A stretch of 64,000 nucleotides of DNA, from the NCBI GenBank assembly GCA_013339895.1, contig JABACO010000083.1:62001-126000 (forward strand). Reading direction: 5' to 3'. Origin of the DNA: Ephydatia muelleri (lineage: Eukaryota > Porifera > Demospongiae > Spongillida > Spongillidae). This document shows positions 55,621-64,000 of the stretch, one piece after another. The notes below the pieces were generated by a model, which saw only the letters and a list, made by a program, of their open reading frames with translations, searched no databases and had not been told where the DNA came from. Positions within the stretch are counted from its first letter, which is position 1. Every line of letters begins with the position of its first letter. Made by a program: the position numbers and the translations under genes.

Positions 55621-56067
55621 ATGCCACGCGTGTACAAAAGAGTTAGCAACCGAGGAGAAACCCCAGTTAGTGTTTTGGAATGAGCTTCAGCAGCTGTTCA
55701 ATAAGGAACCAGCCTTTGTTTCACAGCCGTAAGCTTTAAGTGTGATCGTATGACTTTAAAAGGATTTATTGAGTCACGTAAAGAAAGTAGTGAGCAACAA
55801 GTATTTGGCTATGCAGCAATCTCTAAGAGGCATTCTGTTTTTAGTTGTGAAATGGAGAAAGACTTTGCCGATCATGTTAAAACACTTGCCGACCAATTTC
55901 ATGGGTTATCATTAGAAAAGTGTCGGGCACTAGCGTATGAATTTGCTGTAATCAACAAATTGACAATACCTAACAATTGGACTAGACAGAAAGGCTGGAT
56001 GGACTGGTGGAAAGGTTTCAAGGTCAGGAATAAGTTATCAATTCGTGCGCCAGAGGCTTTGGCTTAA
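55621..56067 (+). pseudogene. Tc5/pogo-like (CENP-B/jerky-type) transposase N-terminus, two stops
   Basis: From ATG 55621 one frame reads MPRVYKRVSNRGETPVSVLE, stop (TGA 55681), ASAAVQ, stop (TAA 55702), then GTSLCFTAVSFKCDRMTLKG and the second DNA-binding segment (MEKDFADHVKTLADQFHGLS, WMDWWKGFKVRNKLSIRAPE). This is the psq/CENP-B-type helix-turn-helix pair of Tigger/jerky proteins. No DDE domain follows; the frame ends at 56067. A truncated, decayed transposase is the likeliest reading. Confidence 0.8.
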
Positions 56068-56098
56068 GGCAGCATATGGCTCAACTGACCCATGTAAC

Positions 56099-56136
56099 TG
56101 GCACAACTGACCCACTCGGCTGGGTTAGTTGTGCCA
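56099..56136. repeat. Hairpin
   Basis: GGCACAACTGACCCA and TGGGTTAGTTGTGCC pair with one G-T-type mismatch around a 6-nt loop. It lies just after the transposase relic. Related single arms are nearby (CTCAACTGACCCA 56080; CTCAACTAACCCA 56300). Confidence 0.8.
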
Positions 56137-57250
56137 TTTGACACCTGTTGATTTCTAATAATGTCATTTCCCTGAATTACAACCCCAAGTGTCTAATATT
56201 CCCGTGGCATATACCCAAGTGATGCCCCTTTGTATTACACTATTAACCTTTCCTTAATATCAAACCCCAGAGGCAGTATAAACCAAAACTAAAAATTGGC
56301 TCAACTAACCCACTCCTCCTACAATTTGTATTTTCATGTGTCTGTGTTTTCTGTCGTGTCTGTTGCAAATAATCTTTATTGTAATCATTTTTATTATTTT
56401 CATTTAATAACACATTTATGTGCATTGGTTTGCATAGTATATTGCATTAGTAACAGCTGCTTGTTTTAAGTTGTCATGCAAATTTCCCAACTAAATCTTC
56501 GTGCGTGCATTAAATGTGCATAATTGTACCACAGATGGTATATATACATGTGAGCACAAAATTTATCGTCCTCAACACGAGAGTTGTATTGAATATCCGT
56601 AGCATCTGACAATGGCATCAAGTCCGATTGAACTGAGATGGGTACGCCATTAAACTCGACTGACCTTGCCCCTTTCTCGCAGCATGTCTTGATAGCTTTG
56701 ATGTAAATCGATGAGTTTGCAACTTAATGCAATGAATCAATGCCAATTCTGCTTACGCCGGCAGAGCAATCAAGTGCACGAGTCACTTCCTTCGATGATT
56801 TCAATTATCCTTAATACCACAGAATTATCACCATTGGTATGCGTTTAGATGTAGAGTTTGACTGCACGTCCATTTTATTCGTCAGCTGCCCTTCTTACGA
56901 GAACATGTACTGTAGTAATATAAAAGGGTGTGTGTCTGATGACGTAATTATCTGTCATTAAAATAATTGATTGTCGTTGCCAACTTTAATACAAACCGCC
57001 ATTTTGTTATAAACGTAACAATGGGATGATTTTTGACATTACTCTGGAAGTGATTTAGGTGAAGTCAACACTTTAAGGGCAGAATAGGCCCCCAATTAGG
57101 CGTACAATGTTGCGAAATTTTGGTAATCAGCCGTTTTCCGCACCAACATGAGCGCAGATTCGAGGCTCGTGTATTTAGCATCAAACAGCCTGGTACCGAC
57201 CCATTCCATGAGGAGGACCTGGTGCGATAATTTGTGCAGCCGTCTGAGAA

Positions 57251-57436
57251 CTTCTGCAACTCGAGTCTACGTCATCACGCGTCACTATGTATGTTGCTAT
57301 TAATACACAACGCGTGGGCACGAGATAAAGAAGGCGACTCACGTGGTGCATATTTATTGCGTGTCGCATATATAAATAGCAACATAGTGATGTAAGACGC
57401 GCGTGATCATGATGACGTAGACGCGAGTTGCAGAAG
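57251..57436. repeat. Imperfect inverted repeat, ~55-bp arms
   Basis: CTTCTGCAACTCGAGTCTAC...ATGTTGCTATT (57251-57302) is mirrored by AATAGCAACATAGTGATGTA...AGTTGCAGAAG (57375-57436). MITE-like; no coding content. Confidence 0.75.
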
Positions 57437-57630
57437 TATGGTTGGGCGTGTGCCCGACCTTAGAAGGTCGGGTATTATTTGCAACGAAAGGCTTGGTACT
57501 TGCTCAATTCATCAGCTCTGTATCATGGAGAATCATGTAAAACGTCTTTCAAACATAGAAGATATATGTTCTACGACGCACGTAGGTAGGGCCACGCCCA
57601 ACTAGTGGCAATGATAGTTGGGATCTTTTT

Positions 57631-58279
57631 TGCGAAAAGGGACCTAGCCCATGCACTCATATCTAGCCCATGCACTCATATCTAGCTCATGCACTCATAT
57701 CTAGCCCATGCACTCATATCTAGCCCATGCACTCATATCTAGCCCATGCACTCATATCTAGCCCATGCACTCATATCTAGCCCATGCACTCATATCTAGC
57801 CCATGCACTCATATCTAGCCCATGCACTCATATCTAGCCCATGCACTCATATCTAGCCCATGCACTCATATCTAGCCCATGCACTCATATCTAGCCCATG
57901 CACTCATATCTAGCCCATGCACTCATATCTAGCCCATGCACTCATATCTAGCCCATGCACTCATATCTAGCCCATGCACTCATATCTAGCCCATGCACTC
58001 ATATCTAGCCCATGCACTCATATCTAGCCCATGCACTCATATCTAGCCCATGCACTCATATCTAGCCCATGCACTCATATCTAGCCCATGCATTATAAAA
58101 TTTCCAGTATGTGCAATAGAGACGTAATGCTTGCCTTGAAATGTATTGCTAATTAAAAATTCAGCGCCTTGCAACTCCATGATAGATACTCCGATTCTCA
58201 TTGCAATGTGTAGGGGACATTTCAGACTTCTAGAATAAAATTGAAATCTTGAAAAAACATGCGTTAGATTTCTTTTCGC
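57631..58279. mobile_element. MITE copy, inverted, carrying an expanded minisatellite
   Basis: Left GCGAAAAGGGACCTAG, right CATGCGTTAGATTTCTTTTCGC, interior homologous to 51409-51632 in reverse. The 19-bp array at 57644-58092 sits between the left terminus and the interior. Confidence 0.85.
57644..58092. repeat. 19-bp minisatellite, 23 units plus a partial
   Basis: Unit CTAGCCCATGCACTCATAT. Units are essentially identical; one carries CTAGCTCATG. The first unit overlaps the MITE end GGGACCTAG. No spacers of unique sequence, so it is not a CRISPR. Confidence 0.98.
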
Positions 58280-58283
58280 TCCC

Positions 58284-59234
58284 AATTATTCATTTTAGTA
58301 TAACTGTTATCAAAAACATTTATACCTACACACTGCACTCATGTAAATAAAGCAGAGTCCACTTGCGGCCTGCACTCCAGAATGGAAATTGAGTGGCCCC
58401 TTTGGCAACTGTTGCCATATGTAGCATTGGGAGGCATAGTGATATCCTGTGGCACGTACAAGGCCTAGGTCAGACAGGAAGCTGTGGTACTGGGGACATA
58501 TGCACCAATAGCCACCGGGATTTAAAAAAAAAGGAGCTTTGCTATATCTGGGCCTCTTTATTATGTCCTCAGTCAGCAAAAGCTTCTACTAAACCAGGTC
58601 CATGTGGGCATAGGTGATCACACAACAAACAATCACTAACCAAACCAGCAGACCCCCAAAATAGCTGCAGTATTGCCACGTTGAATAGTCAACAGAAATC
58701 TGCTGGTGTACCTGTGACTGGTTGATTTTTACTTTGAAATTACGTCAAACTAAATAAACTCCCATGATACAGAGTTGGTGGGATGGCAAGTACCAAGCGT
58801 TTAGTTGCAAATTATTTGATACTAATACATAAGCCTCTAATTCATATTGGCTTGCAAACTTCTGGCTTTCAAGCTGTGCTATGACAAAATTTCACAACTT
58901 GTGCCTCACATTGGGTTTGAAAGAAATGAGTTACACATATTTAATTAAGTGATGGGTCACTGTATATAAGCTGACTTATAAAATTGACTTCATGACAAAA
59001 ATGAAATGTAGATATGACTGCAGACGTTTTTAGATTTTCCAAGTAATGCATTGAAATAGGTTGTATCAACCTCTTCCCAATACTATGATGATAAAGATAA
59101 CTAAAAAGTCTCGTGTGGTGAATATGAAGCATACATTCCAAAACCATAAACAACGAAAGCTGAATTAAATAGGGTCAGTATTGCCACTGATCACACTGAA
59201 GACAATTGTTCGTGGTATTTATCATGAAATCAAT
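58284..59234. other. Intergenic stretch downstream of gene D
   Basis: AT-rich; no gene recognised. Part is expected to be gene D's 3' UTR (gene D reads leftward). Confidence 0.5.
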
Positions 59235-59464
59235 CTACTCCTTGTTTTTAACAACTTCATACACCTCATTCTCCTGCAAAGGTATTGCCAATTCTGACTG
59301 TGTGGTATTAGGATGTATGTTTGAAGCTCCAGAGTGGGTGTTTGGTTTCACTATCTTGCAGCTCATGGAATTATGTTTGAACAGTAAGCAAAGTGCACTG
59401 CTGATAACTGTACCCAGTATCAAAGAAAAAAACGAACACAAAATGGCTGTGATTGTGATTTCAT
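59235..59464 (-). CDS. Gene D terminal exon: transmembrane helix and cytoplasmic tail
   Basis: Acceptor TTTTGCAG. Encodes EITITAILCSFFSLILGT and VISSALCLLF (a helix), a basic stop-transfer FKH, and a 43-residue tail ending LQENEVYEVVKNKE, TAG at 59237-59235. The single tail tyrosine is in NEVYEVV, a YxxV context that could bind an SH2 domain if phosphorylated (inference). Exon phase fits the 51-nt linker exon 59763-59713. Confidence 0.75.
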
Positions 59465-62400
59465 CTGCAAAAGGACAGAATATGAAGTTAATACATTTGA
59501 ATTGCGGGTACACTTAGAAGCAACCATTGAATTGTAAAGCACATCAGTAGTTAGTATAGCCATACACATGCGTTTATTAACATACAAGCTGCATGTAGGC
59601 ACTTATCCGCAAGGATGAATCGGAAAATTGTGTTTGAAATGTGCATGTGTGTTTAAGGAACCGTAGTATATATGTCATGAAGACAGGCGAAGTAGAAAGA
59701 ATTAAGGCTTACATTCACAAGATACAGGCGTTGATGGAGTGCAGTTATTCTGTGTCCGGATTCCTACATGAAATATGTGATACAATAAGCTAGCCAAAAT
59801 AATGCTATTTTTGTGGGACGTATCCTCAAATAGCACCAGCTGACATAAATGAAATCAAATTCTGTGTGGAAGTTCGATGCTTCACACATTATTACATGCC
59901 CATGACACTAGCTCGTAATGCAAACGTACTTAGACTATGTAATGCATGCTCCATTGCAGTGGTCATCAACAATGGTCTACATGTGGCCACTTAAGTGCCC
60001 AAGATTGCGCATACTTCTAAGAATCATGCATCACTTATTTATCCATTGCGTACAGTATACATCTCATCTGAATAGGTGGCTTTTGTTGTTCGCAATACAT
60101 GTGTATAAATAATTTATCTGGAACATTTCATTCTACTAACAAGTCATCACGTCTATGCAATATGCAAAGCTTTTGTCCAGCACATCGTTTCAACTTGCCT
60201 TCGTTAGTGCCATTCAAATGCTGGCAACCTGCATTAAATACACCAGAACAAAATAAATCTTGATTTGTGGTGGTTTCCACAAAGTAAATCTTTTAACGTT
60301 AATAAGCTGACACATTGTTAAAGTACATAATGATCACATGCCTAATTATGTACAGGAAAAGCAGGAGAAAGTGAACAACATGGACGGATTAGTTGAGAGT
60401 GAATAGTCTGAACAGTAAATATCTATTGATTATACTCTCGAAATGCTATTTTAGTACTGACCTCATTTAATTTATTTTCAGCGGTACTCAATTAGTGAGG
60501 GGAGAGGAGAAATAGGTAGTGGGTACAACTCTTCATGTTTTTATGAATCAGAAAGTTTCTATTCTATAACGCATCAAAAAATGGACTATTATTCATGGAG
60601 CTATATATGGCACTGAGATTTAAATTAGGCATACATGTACATTCAATGCAGGCTTGCTTGATCTGAAATGAAAAGCACCAGTAGCACACTGTCCCACTAT
60701 TTAGTACTGAGACACACGCGATACTGATACGCATACTTTGAAAGTAAGACAATCGACTAGCCTTATTCAATATTGTTAACATGACATTTTGAATTCAATT
60801 CTAATTTCAATGAGAATGTAGGAACATTTTGCCGTATTGTGATCGTTGGAGCACACAGATAACTATTTGGTAGAGAGAGTAGTCGAGAAGTGATTATGAA
60901 TCCTGTGCTGCTTGAATGATTAGTATTTCATGCTTGCCATTGTAGATTTTGTTCATCACTTTGACTTAGTTTACATGTGTACGCATAAATGCATGCATTC
61001 AACAAGCAAAATGCTTGATACAATAAGATAACTTCTGGCACTCCATCATATGAATCAGCAGTGTGCTTTGCAGAGGTTTTTAACTTGAACGTATTATCTT
61101 TATTGAAGTATTATTTGCAGGACCATTTATTCAATCCTCATAGGCCTTGGAGCATTAGAACTTTTAGTTTAAATTGTTTCATGGTAGGAGAATGTATGGC
61201 TCTTTGGCTAAACAGCACAATTGAGATTTATATTTGTACCATTGTTTGAGGAGGCTACTATACGGTCATATGCAGTCTGAAATTCATATATATGTGTAGA
61301 CATTAAATTGTACAAAGCTTGTGGGATCCGTTTTGCCTGTTGTGCCTATAGTTTCCATTAATGTGAGGCTATCATTTACTCTATATATAATACATGATTG
61401 TAATGTGTGTATCAAATTCTATTCTTACTTGAGCTAATGTTCACTGAGATTGCTGCTCCAACATTCTCCTTAGAAACCGGGGAACAGACAAGAAGATGTA
61501 TTCATTATTACTGACATTTATTCTTGGTAAGTAGACACAGATGTGATCGCATGATATTGTTTCATTGCCAACGATACTCCAAGACACTGATGATACCAAC
61601 AGTACTTCATAATTTGTAACACAACCTCCTGTAAGTGGATTCAAATGTAGCCAGTTTTGATGGTAAATTTGCAAATAGCAAAATGAAATAAGTGAATAAA
61701 ATGATATTAGTAATGAATAAAGAAATGCATAATGCCGCAGTAAGACAATTAATGCAAACAGTAATTATCGGTAGTTAAAACAAAAACTTGAAAGAAAGAG
61801 GTTTAGGCATGATAATATTTTTGGGATATTAAAGTCATTCTTTAACTGATCAACATAATATAAACAAATGGAAGTAGTATGGTCATTTTTTTTTCAGCTC
61901 CGGCTTTAAAGCAGTGGTGTTGAGATCACCACAATTGTGCAGGTATAATTCAGCATCCTAAATAAATTATCATTTGTATGTAAAGAGATGATAGGTGCAC
62001 CTTTTCATGCAATCATCAGGACCCACGCTAGTGTATGTAGGATTGGCTCTGTGGGCGTGGTTTTCGATCGAGCGTTTTTAAATGAAAACGACATGTGCCA
62101 ACAGTAACCCACCCCCCCCCCCCCCCCCGGGCATATTCACTTGAAGTAGAGAATTACGGACGTGGTATGAAAAACTGACTTGAAGACTTGATTCATGCTC
62201 GTTCATAGTAAGTAAGCAGGCATGGTCGTACTTATGTCTCTCGTCTGTAGTGGTTGCCAGTCACTTAATATAAGATACAATTGATACAATGCACCACCTT
62301 GAATACTATAATACAATAACTGGTTTTGACAGGAATAGAACATGCTATCCCAGTGTAGCTAGGAGTCCAAAGGTCATGCACAACCCACTACACTGTCCAT

Positions 62401-63244
62401 TTTGACTTACCACATGTGTCCAAATTACAAGAACTACGTTGCTTGTGTCACAGAAGACCCTGATGTCATCAGGTGGGGTGGCCACTGCAAATGCAACACA
62501 GAGCGGAGCATTATAAAGAATTTTTAAATATAATTGATGGGAACTGACACGTGCAAATCGTCACTGTTGATGGAACGCTGCTCCATCCGCATCTGTTAGC
62601 TGTGACATTGATGGTGAAATTTGTATTGGATGGTAGCTCATTGATTACGAAAGCAGTTCCATTTGCAATAGTAACTGAAGCAAAAAATGTACTTGATAAT
62701 ACTGTTGCATTATAGACAGTGATTCCGTCCTCATTGGCATTAACTTTCAGTGCAATGCTATTCAGACTAGAAGAGACTGATACAACAGGCGGCTGCGGCT
62801 GAGCTGTACGAATTCGAAGCGAAATAGTTATTCTGAAAGTCTATTGACCACAGCATTACAAACGGTCACACCTACCTGCTAATAGTATAGTAGCGTATCC
62901 AATAGTATTGCTATACACTCCACCAACGGTCAAGCACGTTAAACGTGTTCCATTTAACTGATTTGTAGCGAAAAACGATATGATGGTAGTTGTGCATGCT
63001 CCGTTTCTAGACGCCACGTTGGAAGCAGTGAACGGACCGCATCGCCCAACCTGAGTTGCACAGTGGAGAAGGGCTATCTCGTCTAGTTCAATCGCATTAC
63101 TTGCACAGGTTCCGGATGGAAATGCCCAGTGGCTCGTTCCGAGCGCATTTGAGATGTCACACGTGTACGTAACCGACGTATTTGGACAGAGCGCATTTGG
63201 ACAAGATAGACCTGTTGATTGTTTGCAAGGAAGAGGCCCCTGCG
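59235..63244 (-). CDS. Receptor-like gene D: Ig-FN3-FN3-linker-TM-tail (5' end outside window)
   Basis: A minus-strand relative of genes A-C. Exons in reading order: 63244-62876 (Ig-like, 369 nt), 62803-62551 (FN3), 62484-62411 and 61628-61429 (two halves of an FN3), 59763-59713 (51-nt linker), 59464-59235 (TM plus tail, stop). Exon order, phase 1 borders and signature residues match gene B exon by exon. The third FN3 of gene B is replaced by the short linker, and tail and TM are unrelated in sequence. Frame problems occur in the exons 62803-62551 and 61628-61429, the latter at a CCCC run. No signal-peptide exon is recognised upstream. Likely a surface protein of unknown ligand. Confidence 0.75.
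61429..62484 (-). CDS. Gene D exons for FN3 domain 2 (two halves)
   Basis: Exon 62484-62411 encodes ATPPDDIRVFCDTSNVVLV and IWTHV. It parallels gene B's [12 protein letters not shown]...ITWTMT exon and ends at a donor with the same phase. Exon 61628-61429 encodes GGCVTNYEVLLVSSVSW and, in a shifted frame, ENVGAAISVNISS. It parallels [12 protein letters not shown]. The shift falls in CCCC at about 61477-61480. Confidence 0.7.
62111..62128. repeat. Poly-C tract
   Basis: A run of about 17 C, in an intron of gene D. Confidence 0.95.
62551..62803 (-). CDS. Gene D FN3 exon 1
   Basis: Starts AQPQPPVVSVSSSLNSIAL, continues with NATVLSSTFFASV, and ends LPSNTNFTINVTANRC, all FN3-like and equivalent to gene B exon 3. 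The 3' border is uncertain: the GTGTCA donor at 62550 gives a length off by one. Confidence 0.7.
62876..63244 (-). CDS. Gene D Ig-like exon
   Basis: 369 nt, phase 1-1, acceptor ATGCAG after a long dinucleotide repeat, donor GCAG/GTAGGT. Encodes LSCPNALCPNTSVTYTCD, SHWAFPSGTC, ALLHCATQVGRC, and ends GTRLTCLTV and ATILLAG. Cysteine and tryptophan spacing parallels gene B's Ig exon. Confidence 0.75.
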
Positions 63245-63270
63245 CTGCATGAGAGAAGATGAAACACAAT

Positions 63271-63275
63271 AAATG

Positions 63276-63344
<69 letters not shown>

Positions 63345-63385
63345 TGTGTGTGTGTGTGCGTGTGTGTGCGTGTGTGTGTGCGTGG
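63271..63385. repeat. (GT)n microsatellite
   Basis: About 115 bp of GT with few interruptions, 27 bp upstream (on the minus strand) of gene D's Ig exon. Read on the minus strand it supplies a CA run just before the acceptor. Confidence 0.97.
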
Positions 63386-64000
63386 TGCTGCAACATTTTC
63401 GTAACAGGTGTCCCCGCATGATATGCTACCCATCGTCGAAGTATGCCACCCATCGAAGTCTTGGTCATTGTAATATTCGTGAAATTCATGAATAATTTGC
63501 CACTGGGAAACTAGCAATCCTTGCTGCTCATTAACGCCGGCTCACACGTACATGTGCAAACAAAAACAACAGTAACCCCCCCTCCCCACAGCACATCACA
63601 TCACGAAGGTAATAAAAGCTGTTGGTGGTCGCAGCAAAGCTGATACGTGTAGGTAAGGGAGCGTGTCCAAACGTCCAAACTATTTCCAGACGCGCGAAAT
63701 TTCGAAATTGCACTAATCACCTTAATCTGCATGCAAATTTGGAAATCTGCACGTCACTTTCAACGAGCATGAACTAGTCGGATCAGAGGGAGCTGTTTGA
63801 TTTATATGTATTTTTTAATACTTCAATTTCCATACTTTCACAGACAGGGCAGGGCATTGGCAAGTATGTCATCGGAAGGGATCTCAAAATATCGCATTTC
63901 GGCTGAGAACCACTGGTTGCCGAAGAAATATCACCAATCTTTATGAAAGATGAATAATCGAAAGACTATAGTTGCATAGATGCCCACTCATTGCCGGGCT
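63386..64000. other. Upstream intron or 5' flank of gene D
   Basis: No start exon or domain recognised on either strand. Confidence 0.45.

Noticed and set aside
57644-58092. CRISPR-like regular repeat array
   Set aside because: Units are contiguous 19-bp copies with no unique spacers, inside a MITE, in an animal genome.
61497-61528. Plus-strand signal-peptide-like start (MYSLLLTFIL followed by GTAAGT)
   Set aside because: It lies antisense inside gene D's FN3 exon and nothing downstream on the plus strand continues it.
63157-63517. His/Thr- and Cys/Val-repeat open frames
   Set aside because: Products of the GT microsatellite in different frames.

Overview
The window is animal nuclear DNA. 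It is AT-rich, has GT-AG introns and is crowded with transposons. The gene content (Ig/fibronectin-III receptor-like genes in tandem and an SRCR gene) fits a marine demosponge best, but that is inference from gene families; no marker here fixes the species. There are no bacterial operons, rRNA genes or CRISPR arrays. One assembly gap of exactly 1000 N lies at 9073-10072.

Layout. (1) 1-9072: 3' half of a membrane receptor-like gene, copy A, cut off by the gap. (2) 10108-28777: a second copy, gene B, which can be followed from signal-peptide exon to stop codon. Its order is signal peptide, Ig-like domain, FN3 domains, transmembrane exon, short tyrosine-bearing tail. Its Ig exon is split by a young Ty3/gypsy LTR retrotransposon (12241-17628, coding on the minus strand). 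Positions 19367-28436 are almost the same sequence as 1-9072. (3) 29128-30332: an RNase H fragment and a PIF/Harbinger-like element. (4) 30469-34826: gene C, a diverged and rearranged third copy. (5) 35005-41552: two decayed hAT-type transposons, a MITE-like element and a stray transposon end. (6) 43766-52388: a plus-strand gene with signal peptide, two SRCR domains, a YWTD (LDL-receptor class B) region, a Cys-rich/Ig-like segment, an FN3-like segment and a last Ig-like domain. (7) 52970-58280: mostly non-coding, with a duplicated exon, tandem repeats, a broken Tc5/pogo-like transposase and a 19-bp minisatellite inside a MITE. (8) 59235-63244: gene D on the minus strand, another Ig-FN3-transmembrane relative of genes A-C with a different tail.

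The common theme is a small cluster of single-pass cell-surface proteins built from phase-1 exons. Genes A and B carry two alternative transmembrane exons made by an internal duplication. Ligand and function are unknown; a role in recognition or adhesion is a hypothesis.

Data quality matters here. Many exons are open except for one apparent 1-nt indel, often in a homopolymer, and copies A and B differ almost only by such indels. Many 'frameshifts' may be consensus errors from poorly polished long reads, and copy A/copy B may be a false duplication at a contig end.
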